In this document: positions 8,654-17,572 of the stretch, one piece after another
How positions within the stretch are numbered: position 1 is the first letter of the stretch
Layout: each line of letters begins with the position of its first letter
Origin: Prorocentrum cordatum
Taxonomy: Eukaryota > Sar > Dinophyceae > Prorocentrales > Prorocentraceae
Direction of reading: 5' to 3'
DNA: 27,500 nucleotides
NCBI GenBank assembly: GCA_963575745.1
Contig: CAUYUJ010003969.1
Coordinates: forward strand, 349,629 to 377,128
Translations under genes and position numbers: made by a program
Notes under the pieces: generated by a model
The model's input: only the letters and a program-made list of their open reading frames with translations
Database searches by the model: none
Told to the model about the DNA's origin: nothing

Positions 8654-8724
8654 ACAGGACGGGTCGCCCAAACCCTTCGGAGCAACCCGCCACGTGCCTG
8701 GGACGGCGCCCTCCCCCCCCGGAG

Positions 8725-8868
8725 GTGGAGGAGCAGGCGAGCGCTGGCGACGAGGTCGCCGCCAGGGCCCTGGGGCTGCTCGGCAGGCTGCCGCCCCAGC
8801 GGCGCGGGGCGGCCACCTGGGCGATGCTGCACCGGCTGGCGCTGCAGCACGGCCGCGAGAGGTACGAG
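8725..8868 (+). CDS. Exon of DUF5522/C1orf53-like gene (part 1 of conserved core)
   Basis: 48 codons after CCTCCCCCCCCGGAG, ending before GACGGGCTGC. Almost every third base is G or C, and the peptide is globular-looking (VEEQASAGDEVAARALGLLG… to …MLHRLALQHGRERYE). From memory, DUF5522/C1orf53-like proteins carry an H-x3-A/C-x2-G-R-x2-Y-x-D-P-x-T-G stretch, and HRLALQHGRERYE supplies its first half. Joining to 16262 gives RYE|DPSTG in frame. Unspliced, the frame ends three residues past the next Gly, at TAG 8884-8886, so a terminal exon with no link to 16262 is the alternative. The junction sequence AGGAC is present at both borders. The AG-acceptor rule then implies a GA donor, which is known in dinoflagellates. 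The protein's function is not established. Confidence 0.55.
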
Positions 8869-8907
8869 GACGGGCTGCACGCATAGGCCGGTCGTTGAAG
8901 GCACCCT

Positions 8908-9115
8908 GAGATCCAGGCCACCCTCGGGCCAGGAAACAAATCACGACGGCAGGTTTTCCTCCATTTTCGGCCTCCAGGGGCCCTTACAGGGCCTCGGGGC
9001 CGTCAAGGAACGATTCGGGGCGAAGAACTGGTTTCGGGGAGTGGGAGTCCAGACCGCTTGAGGTCCACGTCATGAAACAAGTATGACGTGGGGGGTTTGG
9101 GATTGAAACATGTAG
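8908..9115 (+). repeat. GGCCTCCAGGGG-family dispersed repeat
   Basis: GATCCAGGCC, ACGGCAGGTTTTCCTCC, TTTTCGGCCTCCAGGGGCCC, GGCCTCGGGGCCGTCAA and ATGACGTGGGGGGTTTGGG occur in the same order as in 25977-26170. A minus-strand copy follows at 9205, making an inverted pair. Confidence 0.65.
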
Positions 9116-9204
9116 CAGATAGAGTGGGTCCAGGGCTCCAGTCGTGATTTTGTTCCCGATGTTGTTCGAGACGTCGGATCTCAGTGTAGGAATTCTTGGG
9201 ACTC

Positions 9205-9318
9205 CCAGATCCCCAGACCCCCGACGGAATCATTTTTCATTACGCCGACCCCCAGAGGTCCTGGCCCTTTCCCCATGACCGGCTTTGCATCCTGAGTCGT
9301 TTTTCCCGCATCCATGTT
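9205..9318 (-). repeat. GGCCTCCAGGGG-family dispersed repeat, minus strand
   Basis: Reads CCCCCGACGGAATC..., CGACCCCCAGAGGTCC, CCCTTTCCCCATGACCGG and CATCCTGAGTCGTTTTT, the complement of 26080-26160. With the plus copy at 8908 it could form a long imperfect hairpin. Confidence 0.6.
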
Positions 9319-9364
9319 TTTTCCTGGACACCCCGCGCAGGATCACACAGGAACGCACACGACA

Positions 9365-9630
9365 TCATCACCCACTCACTCACTTACTCACTCACTCAGT
9401 CACTCACTCACTCAGTCAGTCACTCACACACTCATTATCATTCATTCACTCAGTCATCACGTCGCCATCACCCACACACACTTATCACAATTCACTTACA
9501 CACCGACCATCTTGATCACCTTGACCACCACTCGATCAAACACTCACTCACCCACTCACCCATCATCTGCAGCATCCTCATCATCATCACTCATTCAGTC
9601 ATTCACTCACGCACTCACCCACTCATTCGC
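9365..9630 (+). repeat. (CACT)n tetranucleotide tract
   Basis: CACTCACT and CAGTCACT units with CATCATC interruptions. Reads His-Ser-Leu-Thr in one frame; simple repeat. Confidence 0.9.
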
Positions 9631-9636
9631 TAGTTT

Positions 9637-10490
9637 GAACATGGGGAAGTATCAGGCGGGAGGCTCGTCTGTGAGTGCATTGCGAGGAAGTCTCAGGCGG
9701 TAGTCCTCTCCCTATGCGCCCACTTCATGTTGTTTCCCTCGTCGAAAGTGGAGGTTTTGTTTTCTCTAGGCACCCCGCGCAGGAACCAGAACACACACTG
9801 CATCATCACCCACTCACTCACTCACTAATTCACTCACTCATTCACTCATCATCAGGAGCCCTCTCCCTATGGGGCCCGCGCTGCATGTTTATTTACCCGA
9901 GCGGGTCATCCGCGAACCTGTAACCGTCGTCGCTGTGGGGCTTCTGAGGCCCGAACATGGGGAAAGCATCAGGCGGGAGATAATGCGGAAGCCGTCTCCC
10001 TATGGGGCCCGCGCTCCATACGTTTAATCCGAGCGGGTCATCCTCGAACCTGTAACTGTCATCACTTTTGGGCTCCTGTGGCTTGAATATGGGGAAAGTA
10101 TCAGGCGGGAGCCTCGTCTGTGAGTGAACTGTGACGAGTTCTCAGGCGGGAGCCCTCTCCCTCTGGGGCCCTCATGTCACGTTTTTAATCCGAGCGGGTC
10201 ATCCTCAACCTTGTAACCGTCGTCACTTTTGGGCACCTGATGCCTGAATATGGGGGAAGTATCAGACAGGAGCCTCGTCTGTGAGTACATTGCGAGGAAG
10301 TCTCAGGCGGGAGTCCTCTCCCTATGGGTCCCGCACTTTATGTTTTTACTCCGAACGGGTCATCCTCAACCACCCTGCAATTGTCGTCCATTTGGGGTTC
10401 CCGAGGCCCGACTATGGATGAAGTATCAGGCGGGGAGCCTGTGCGGAAATCTCAGGCGGGAGCCCCCTCCCTATGCGCTCTTCAGAGGGC
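9637..10490 (+). repeat. About 160-bp tandem satellite, block 1
   Basis: Diverged units built around GAGCGGGTCATCCTCGAACC, TTTTGGGCTCCTGAGG, AAGTATCAGGCGGGAG, GTGAGTGAATTGCGAGGAAG and CCTCTCCCTATGGGGCC. GAGCGGGTCAT-type landmarks fall at about 9899, 10032, 10192 and 10353. A second (CACT)n tract (about 9808-9852) interrupts the first unit. Frames here are open only by chance. Confidence 0.9.
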
Positions 10491-10556
10491 GATTCGCCCG
10501 ACCCATCAGGTGAGGAGGACGAGGAGGAACAGGAGGTGAGGACGACGACGGCGGCT

Positions 10557-10830
10557 GGGCGCAGGGAGAAACCCTTGCGTCCGGGCCGGGGGTGATAACC
10601 CATCCTCGGTCGAAGCGGGGGCAGGGGGAAACCCTTGTCTCTGGGCTGGCGGTGATAACCCATCGTCATCCGAATCGGGGGCAGGGGGAAACCCTTGCGT
10701 CCGGGCTGGCGGTGGGAACCCATCTTCGGCCAGATCGGGCGCAGGGGGGAACCCTTGCGTCCAAGCCGGGGGTGGTAACCCATCCTCGGCCGAACCGGGG
10801 GCAAGGGGGAAACCTTGTCTCCAAGGCCCG
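10557..10830 (+). repeat. 60-bp minisatellite, about five units
   Basis: Units start at 10557/10561, 10621, 10681, 10741 and 10801 in exact 60-bp register. Each has GCAGGGGGAAACCCTTG, then GGTGATAACCCATC and CGGCCGA. The minus strand reads as a 20-residue repeat in every frame (for example TQGFPPAPDLAEDGFPPPAR), so coding cannot be inferred from openness. Confidence 0.9.
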
Positions 10831-10837
10831 CGGGATT

Positions 10838-11116
10838 GTCCCGACGGCCGCGCGACGCGGCCATTCGAGAATGCGCCCGCGCTGGCCGAGGCGGCGGCGG
10901 CGTCGAGGAAAATCGGCGCTCGCGCTTTCGCAATAGACAGGAGAGGAAGTGGCGGGTGACGAAACAAACAGCAGGAGGGCGAGGCAAGGGCAACGCGGGG
11001 AACGGGTGAGGCCCTTGCGCCAAGGCGAGAATGGTAATGACGCGAGGACGACGGTGAAGGCTATTTCCAAAGTAGCCGAAACTATTTTCATTTGGGGTCT
11101 TTCCGTCGGAGTAAGG
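10838..11116 (+). repeat. Duplicated block X, copy 1 (partner 12672-12976)
   Basis: Runs from ACGGCCGCGCGACGCGGCC through GAAACAAACAGCAGGAGGGC to TTTTCATTTGGGGTCTTTCC. The second copy lies about 1.85 kb downstream with scattered substitutions and a short insertion. Both strands read open in several frames in both copies. I cannot show that it is coding. Confidence 0.85.
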
Positions 11117-12535
11117 AGTCCGAGCGGGTCATCCTCGAACCTGTAACTTTCCTTCCTTTTGTTGGCTCAGGAGGCCGGAGTATGGAGGAAATGTAGTATC
11201 AGGCGGGAGGCTCGTCTGTGAGTGAATTGCGAGGAAGTGTCAGGCGGCAGCCCTCTCCCTATAGGGCCCGCGCTCCACGTTTTCAATCCGAGCGGGCCAC
11301 CCTGGAACCTGTAACCGTCGTCACTTTTGGGCTCCTGAGACTTGAAAATGGGGGAAATATCAGGCGTGTGCCTCGCCTGTGAGTGAATTGTGAGGAAGTC
11401 TCAGGCGGGAGCGCCCCCCCCCCTCTTATGGGGCCCACATTTTATGTTTTTAAGACGAGCGGGTCATCTTCGAACCTGTAGCAGTCATCACTTTTGGGCA
11501 CCTGAGGCTTGCATGTGCGGGAATATCAGGCGGGAGCCTCGTCTGCGAGTGGAAGTCTCAGGCGGGAGCCCCCTCCGTATGGGGCCAACATTTTATGTTT
11601 TTAATCCGAGCGGGTCATCGTCGGACTTGTCACTGTCGTTTCTTTTGGGTTTCTGTGGCCGGACTATTGGGGAAAGTATCAAGCGGGAGCTTCGTCTGTG
11701 AGTGAATTGCGAGGAGGTGTCAGTCGGCAGCCTTCTCACAATAGGGCCCGCGCTCCACGTCTTCGATCCGACCGGGCCACCCTCGAACCTGTAACGGTCG
11801 TCACTTCTGGGCTCCTGAGACCTGAAAATGGGGGAAGCATCAGGCGTGAACCTCGTTTGTGAGTGAATTGTGAGGAAGTCTCAGGCGGGAGCCCCCCCCC
11901 CCCGATGGGTCCCGCATTCGAGGTTTTTTGTTGTGTGTTTTTTGTTTTATCGGGGCGGGTCATCCTCGAACTTGTAGCAGTCATCACTTTTGGGCACCTG
12001 AGGCCTGAGTATGGGCGGGAATATCAGGCGGGAGACTCGTCTGCGAGTGGAAGTCTCAGGCGGGAGCCCCCTCCGTATGGGGCCAACACTTTACGTTTTG
12101 AATCCGAGCGGGTCATCGTCGGACTTGTCACTGTCGTCACTTTTGGGTTTCTGTGGCCGGACTATTGGGGAAAGTATCAAGCGGGAGCTTCGTCTGTGAG
12201 TGAATTGCGAGGAGGTGTCAGGCGGCAGCCCTCTCACAATAGGGCCCGCGCTCCACGTTTTCAATGCGAGCGGGCCACCCTCGAACCTGTAACGGTCATC
12301 GCTTCTGGGCTCCTGAGACCTGAAAATGGGGGGAAATATCAGGCGTGGGCCTCGTCTGTGAGTGAATTGTGAGGAAGTCTCAGGCGGGAGCCCCCCCCCC
12401 CGATGGGGCCGGCATTTAATGTTTTTTTTGGTGTTTTTTTTATCCGGGCGGGTCATCCATCCTCGAACTTGTAGCAGTCGTCACTTTAGGGCTCCTGAGG
12501 CCAGAGTATGGGGAAAGCATCAGGCGGGAACCTCG
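11117..12535 (+). repeat. About 160-bp satellite, block 2, with three-unit higher-order pattern
   Basis: Landmarks at about 11122, 11289, 11456, 11607, 11769, 11952, 12105, 12268 and 12446. Three unit types alternate. A has GGGCCACCCTCGAACCTG (11289, 11769, 12268), B has GAACTTGTAGCAGTC or close (11456, 11952, 12446), and C has ATCGTCGGACTTGTCACTG (11607, 12105). The A-B-C set repeats every about 480-500 bp. Confidence 0.9.
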
Positions 12536-12671
12536 TCGCAGAGCTTGGCTTCATGTTGCCTCCGGCGTCAGCGCGGTCGTGACTAGCTCTGCGCCTGCGG
12601 GGTTGTCCCAACGGCTTGCTCCCGCGCCCCAGCGGTTCGCGCGGTTGCCCCAACGGCCTGGCCCGCGGGGT

Positions 12672-12976
12672 TGTTTCAACGGCCGCGCGACGCGGCCATT
12701 CAAGATTGCTCCCGCGTTTGCCGAGGCGGCGACGGCGTCGAGGAAAATCGACGCTCGCGCTCGTGCACTAGATAGGAGAGGAGGTGGTGGGTGACGAAAC
12801 AAACAGCAGGAGGGCGAGGCATTGGCAACGCGGGGAACGGGTGAGGGCCCTGCGCCAGGGCGAGAATGAGAGTGACGCAGAGACAATAAGGGCGCCTCAG
12901 TACTCGCGAGGACGACAATGAAGGTTTTTTCCAGACTAGCCGAAAGGATTTTCATTTGGGGTCTTTCCGTCGGAGT
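12672..12976 (+). repeat. Duplicated block X, copy 2
   Basis: Second copy of 10838-11116. It diverges after GTCTTTCCGTCGGAG, where copy 1 continues into satellite and this copy into a GC-rich patch. Confidence 0.85.
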
Positions 12977-13313
12977 CAATTGACGCCCCCGAGGCCCGGA
13001 AAGGGCCACCGGAGGCCGACGCGAGGCCTGACGTCTTCGGGGAGGGCGCCTCGGCCACCCAGGCGGACGCCGCCTCGGATGCGGCGAGTTCGCCGAGCGG
13101 CTTGTCGCGGTGCGAGCGTTGCGTCTCCTCGGGCGCGGGGCGCAGGGCTTGCCGTGGGCGAGCCGTGGTGTCGCGCGTCGAGAGGAAAGCGCGCGGCGAC
13201 GTTTCTTTCAAGCGCAATCCCTTTGTCAACAATCTAGATGCTTTGTTGTGTTTGTTCTCAACCCTCCTGTGTGGGGTTCTCGCTTTGAATAGAGCACTGT
13301 GGTCCTCGCCTTT
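12977..13313. other. GC-rich coding-like patch, unassigned
   Basis: From 12976 the plus frame TCA ATT GAC GCC... shows strong G/C third positions for about 80 codons (IDAPEARKGPPEADARPDVF onward, with a CERC motif). A minus-strand frame has similar bias, so strand and coding status are unresolved. It lies inside proposed intron 1, so it is not part of the DUF5522-like core. Confidence 0.25.
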
Positions 13314-13403
13314 TCCTCCTCCTCTTTCTCCTCCTTTTGCTGTTCCTCCTTCTCCTCCACCCCCTCCTTCTTTTCCTCCTCCCCCTCCTCCTCCTCCTCC
13401 TCG
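13314..13403 (+). repeat. (TCC)n tract
   Basis: Pyrimidine-rich CCTCCT/CTTCTC run. Confidence 0.85.
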
Positions 13404-13412
13404 CCGTCAGGC

Positions 13413-13935
13413 CGAGGCAATTTTCAAATGCCTCGCCAGCGCGGATAAGCGGTGCAGCCCGGGTTCCGTGTGGCACCGCTTGAATGCGGTGTGAGTCCAG
13501 TGACGTCACGTTCCTTATCCCGCCCGCTCGCGGTTGCGAGAAGGAACGTGCGGAGGGCGGCACTCCCCTCCGGGAGGTTCGTGGTTGTTCGTTGTCGTCC
13601 TTTGTGTCTCGCTTCGTCGTCCTGTCCGTCGCCCCTTTCCTCTTTGGGAGTTGCGGCGCGGCCCTGGATTAAGTTCCGGGGTGGACGTTGTTTGCGCTCC
13701 AGGGCCGGAGAGTGGCCCCCCCCCCTCCCCGCCCTGCTGCCGCCGCCGTCGCCGTTGCAGCTTTCAGGCCAGGGCTTTCAGTGCCCTGCCACCTCGCCCA
13801 AGAGGTGCGGCCTGGGCGCGGGGAGACCCCCGTGGCACCTCCTGGTCTGAGGTGAACCGCCTTTGACGATCACGGAGGCAAGGCCCGCGGCTTCCCGCCT
13901 GCAACCTCTTGGTTGCAGTGCCTTTCGCCGCGGGC
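13413..13935 (+). other. Cluster of nested hairpins; possible structured RNA
   Basis: In order: CGAGGCA 13413-13419 with TGCCTCG 13429-13435; AAGCGGTG 13447-13454 with CACCGCTT 13474-13481; CACGTTCCTT 13507-13516 with AAGGAACGTG 13541-13550, enclosing CTCGC-GGTT-GCGAG 13527-13540; GAGGTGC 13802-13808 with GCACCTC 13835-13841, enclosing GGGG-AGA-CCCC; GCCCGCGGC 13883-13891 with GCCGCGGGC 13927-13935, enclosing CTGCAACC-TCTT-GGTTGCAG 13899-13918. Also a palindrome GTGACGTCAC at 13500-13509. I do not recognise a known RNA family. Confidence 0.35.
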
Positions 13936-14285
13936 ATACTGTTGCCGTGCTTGTGGGGGTGTGGGCGCTGGGCAACGCTCCCTGTATTGTCCCTTGGGCG
14001 CCGATCCCGAACTCCCATGCGCCAGTTTGGCGCGGGGTGTAGTGCGGCCCTTGGTTTGCTTTTTCTTTTCGATTTCCTCCCTAAGGCGCAGCGTTTCTGG
14101 CGCAATTGGGAGTTAGTCAGGGAAAGAAGCCAGAAGTCAGGTCCCAGCTTGTGTCCGTGATTCCCCCTTTTTGCGCGTGTGCCCTTGGTGTTGGCCGTTG
14201 GCCACTTTGGCCGTTGGCCAGGGCACGTTGGCCCGAGCTTTGTTGAGCGCCACGGTTTTGTTCTGCCTCTTTGGGCCTGCCACAT
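13936..14285. other. No recognisable gene
   Basis: Contains short TTGGCC repeats at about 14190-14235. The open frames look like chance. Confidence 0.3.
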
Positions 14286-14289
14286 AATC

Positions 14290-14365
14290 CTTCTCCTCCT
14301 CGTACTCCTCCTCCCCTTCCACCTCCCCTTCCATTCTCCTACTCTTCGTTTTCTTCGTCCTCCTC
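14290..14365 (+). repeat. Pyrimidine-rich CTCCTC tract
   Basis: Interrupted TCC/TTC run. Simple repeat. Confidence 0.75.
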
Positions 14366-14403
14366 CCTGCCTCGTGACCTCGCCTTCCACTGTTTTTTGT
14401 TTT

Positions 14404-15510
14404 GTCAGGGCCAGCGGAGTGACGTCATGCGCGGATCACCACGAGATTTCGCCGCCCCTGGCGGGCAGCGGTCTGTGAAACTTTGTTTATGTTTGTTCGC
14501 TGGCTTCTAAGAGGGCCAGCGGAGCAACGTCATGCGCGGATCACTGCGAGACCTCGCCGTCCTCTGGGGGGCTGCGATCTGCAAAATTGTTGCCACTTTC
14601 GCGGTCTTGTGGAAGGGCCAGCGGAGTGACGTCATACGCGGACCACCACGAGACCTCGTCGCTCCCTGGGGGGTTGTGATCTGCGAAGCTGTCGCCAGTT
14701 TGCGTGGGCTTCTGGGAGGCCGTGCGGAGTGACGTCAAAAGCGGATCACCACGAGGCCTCGCCGCCCCTTGGGGGGGGCTGCGATCTGCGAAACCGTTGC
14801 CACTTTCGCTGGCTCTGGGAAGCCCGGCGGAGGCATGTCATACGCGGATCACCGCGAGACCTCGCTGCACCTTGGGGGGCTGCGATCTGCGGAGCTGTCG
14901 CCATTTTCATTGGTTTCTTGGAGGGCCACCGGAATGACGTCCTAGGCGGACCACCGCGAGAGCTCGCCGCCCCCTGGGGCTTTGGGACTTGCGAAATTGT
15001 TACCGCTTTTGTGGGTTTATGTGCGGTCCAGTGGAAGGGTTTCCCACATGGACCACCATGAAACCTCGCCGTCGCCTGGGGGGCGGCGATGTGCGAAGCT
15101 GTCGCCAGTTTCGTGGCTCCTGGGAGATCCGGTGGAAGGGGTGTCCCCCAGGGACCACCATGAGACCTCGCCGTCCCCAGGGGGCTCCGATCTGCGAAAC
15201 AGCCGCAAATGTCGTGGTCTTCTGGGAGGCCCAGCGCCCAGCGAAGGGGGTGTCCCACGGGGGCCATGAGACCTCGCCGTCCCCGGGGGCTGCGACGTGC
15301 GAAACTGTCGCAACTTTCGCGGGCTCCTGGAGGTCCAGCGGATGTGTGTCCCACGGGGACCGCCACGAGACCGCGCCGTCCCTGGGCGGGGGTGATATCT
15401 GCGAAACTGTCGTCACGTTCGTGGTTTCCTATGTGGTCCATCAGAGTGACGTCACACGCAGTTCAGCCCGAGACCTCGCCATCCATGGTGGGTGCGATCT
15501 GTAGTGCACG
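14404..15510 (+). repeat. About 103-bp tandem array, eleven units
   Basis: Unit starts at about 14408, 14513, 14615, 14719, 14822, 14924, 15026, 15127, 15231, 15333 and 15435. The core order is GGCCAGCGGAGTGACGTCAT, CGCGGATCACCACGAGACC, TCGCCG, GGGGGGCTGCGATCTGCGAA, then TTTCG...GGCTTCTGGGAG. Several units carry the palindrome TGACGTCA. Units 7-10 replace it with GGTGTCCCAC-like sequence, so there are two subtypes. Confidence 0.9.
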
Positions 15511-16261
15511 TTGCGCACTCGGGCACTTGCAGCGCTTAGCGCAGGGCGCTGTTCTGTCATAGCGCGCATGGCGCTGTTCTGCGATGAGAACCTGGCGCGA
15601 TGCGCTGGTACTCCCACGAAACATGTTTCCAGCTCCCCCTTGTTTTTTATCCGTATGTTTCCACGCCCTCTCGTGGTCGCCTTCCTTCCAACGGTTTGAC
15701 TCTTAAGAGTGATGCCGCGAATGTGAAACATTTGGTTTTGGCCCAACGTTCTCTGGCCAAGCGTTCAAGAGCTCGGCGGATCCTTCAGTGCTTGTTTTTG
15801 TATTGAGCGGTCCGATGTAGATCCGCCTCATGTATACAATGGGTTGGGTACGTCCCCGGGTAACTATTATTTGGGTGGGCCCGGATCCAACCTGCTCCAT
15901 CTTCCCTTCCATTCCATGTTTCCACGAGCTTCTTCCGACTAGCGTGTAAGAGTGACCTCTCGCGAGCGTGACCTTCCCAGGCATGTTCTCGTTGTTTCCT
16001 CGTTTTCGGCCTCCGGGGCCTTCGCCGGACTCCCTGGGACCGTCAAGCAACGATCCAAGAGGAAAAACGGGCCCCGGGGAACCGTGGACCGCGCAATGAA
16101 AAAAATCAGGTCGTCGCATGCCTGGGTCTGGTGCGGAGGGTCCGTGGATGACTGAGCGCGGCGCGACGGCAGCGCCCTGCGCTCTCGGGTGTGGCCTCGC
16201 CGGAGGGCGCGCACCGAAGGTCACCGTTGCCTATAGGGTCACTCTTGCGCGTGGCCGACAG
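15511..16261. other. No recognisable gene; weak dispersed repeat at 15990-16130
   Basis: 15990-16075 (TTTTCGGCCTCCGGGGCC...GGACCGTCAAGCAACGA) is a diverged GGCCTCCAGGGG-family copy. The end (GTCACTCTTGCGCGTGGCCGACAG) is the proposed acceptor side of intron 1. Confidence 0.4.
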
Positions 16262-16305
16262 GACCCCTCGACGGGCCTCTCGGTGTTCACCTCGGCCTTC
16301 CTGAG
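16262..16305 (+). CDS. 44-nt microexon of DUF5522/C1orf53-like gene (DPSTG..VFT core)
   Basis: The frame gives DPSTGLSVFTSAFL plus two bases. From memory, the D-P-x-T-G-x-x-V-F/L-T core is the family's central motif, sitting between a Y-x and an R-G-x-C-C-G segment. It begins after GACAG and its third positions are all G or C. Upstream it joins in frame to TAC GAG at 8868. Downstream the likeliest end is CTG AG|GACC (16305), joined to 24609 to give FLRGRKCCG. A GC donor at 16310 joined to 24607 is also in frame and adds two residues. In genomic context the same frame runs from 16118 to 16333 without family resemblance outside this stretch, which supports a small exon. Confidence 0.55.
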
Positions 16306-16349
16306 GACCGCGGGGGAAAACACCCAGACATGACAGATGCTCGCGTCGC

Positions 16350-16500
16350 GGAGAAAAGAGAAGCAGGACGGGAGGTTTGTCTGGCGCCTCGCCGGGCCCC
16401 GGGGCCGTCAGCAAAACGGCTGAGGACGAAACGGCCCTTGGGAAAGGGTCGTGACTGGGGGCCCCATATTGAAATATTCAGGACATCGCATGCTCGGAAT
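16350..16500 (+). repeat. Diverged GGCCTCCAGGGG-family copy
   Basis: GGGAGGTTTGTCTGGCGCC, CCCCGGGGCCGTCAGCAAAA, GGACGAAACGGCCCTTGGGA and AAGGGTCGTGAC follow the family order but with many changes. Confidence 0.4.
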
Positions 16501-16683
16501 CGCAGGCGATTTTTCTCCCCCGCTCCCCGAGCTCGGCCCGGAAAGTTTGGCCGCTCGCAGACGGGGGGCCACCCTGGGATACACCCCAAAGGCCCAAACG
16601 GGGGTATTCGGACGCACCCCGGATCGAGGATGGACGCACCCCCGTCGTACATCCCAGGGTTGGCCCACAGATGGTCAGGGTTC

Positions 16684-16934
16684 CTTGGCGCCACCAGCCT
16701 CCTTCCTGCCTCCTCCCTCCTGCCTCCTCCCTTCTGGATCCTCCCTCTTCCCGCTTCCCTCTACCCCCCTCCCTCCTCCCTCCTCCCTCCTCCTTCTCCT
16801 CATCTTCCTCGTCCTCCTCCTCCATCCCTCTCTACCGCCCTCCCTCCTTCCCTCCCTCCCTCCTTCTCCTCCTCCTCCTCGTCCTCCTCCTCTTTTCCTC
16901 CTCCCCCCCTTTTCCTCCTCCTCCTCCTCCATGT
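16684..16934 (+). repeat. TCC-rich pyrimidine tract
   Basis: CCTCCCTCC and CTCCTCCTC runs. Simple repeat. Confidence 0.85.
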
Positions 16935-17156
16935 CCATGTCCCTTTGGGCCGCGGGTGCGGGTGTGGGGCGGCGGTTCTGCGGCCTCCAGTGGGTCACAA
17001 GGTCCGTTGGCGCCACCGGCCCAGCCCCCAGGGCGGGGATAATTAGGTGCCGCGAGGCCCGGAGGAGGCGGCTCCGTATACAGCACCTGTTCCCGCCTGA
17101 AGAGGCCGTTCGGCCAGTCCAGGCGAGAGCTGGACACACATGTGGCCAGGTGTCTC

Positions 17157-17550
17157 TCTCCTCCTCCTCCTCCCCCTCCTCCTCCTGTCCTCCCTCCTCC
17201 TCCTCCTCCTCCTCTCCTCCTCCTCCTCCTCCTCCTCCTCCTTCCCTCCTCCTCCTCCTCCTCCTCCTCCTCTCCTCCTCCTGCCTCATCCCCCTCCTCC
17301 TCCTCCTCCTCCTCCTCCTCCTCTCCTCCTGCTTCTCCTCTCCTCCTTTCTCCTCCTCCTCCTCTTCTTCCTCTCCTCTCCTCCTCCTCCCCTCTCCTTC
17401 CTCCTCCTCCTCCTCGTCCTCCTCATCCTCCCCTTCTCTTCCTCCGCCTCCTCCTTCTCCTTCCTTCTCCTCCTCCTCTCTCTCCTCCTTCCTCCTCCTC
17501 CCTCCTCCTCATGCTTCTCCCCCTCCTCCTCCTCCTCCTCCTCCTCCTCT
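17157..17550 (+). repeat. (TCC)n microsatellite immediately upstream of the retrotransposon
   Basis: About 390 bp of CTC/TCC triplets ending directly at the first base of the spliced leader (17551). Another run in the same orientation is at 23604-23659 on the other side. It may be the insertion target and could act as a pyrimidine tract for trans-splicing. Confidence 0.9.
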
Positions 17551-17572
17551 GCCGTAGCCATTTTGGCTCAAG
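17551..17572 (+). other. Intact dinoflagellate spliced-leader sequence (DinoSL)
   Basis: G followed by CCGTAGCCATTTTGGCTC and AAG: all 22 positions fit the published DinoSL, including the variable first base. Spliced leaders are added to mRNA 5' ends by trans-splicing, so a genomic SL fused to a coding unit marks reverse transcription of a mature mRNA. It is not followed by a splice-donor GT, so this is not an SL RNA gene. Confidence 0.9.

Noticed and set aside
8863-8870. GT donor AG|GTACGAGG near the end of the 8725 exon
   Set aside because: It looks like a good canonical donor, but joining it to 16262 breaks the D-P-S-T-G frame. The GA donor six bases later keeps it.
10412-11091. Minus-strand repeat protein over the 60-bp minisatellite
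   Set aside because: The period is a multiple of three, so all frames stay open. Three frames give equally regular repeats, and the matching copy at 12672 lacks the repeat.
9637-12535. CRISPR-like array
   Set aside because: Units are about 160 bp and diverged along their whole length. There are no short identical repeats with unique spacers and no cas genes, and the genome is eukaryotic.
13447-13481. tRNA-like element (GGGTTCC within a stem)
   Set aside because: There is no acceptor, D or anticodon arm in tRNA spacing; only a hairpin is supported.
17551-17572. An SL RNA gene
   Set aside because: An SL RNA gene should have a GT donor straight after the SL and an Sm-type site. Here the SL is followed by GCCAAAATGG and a retrotransposon.
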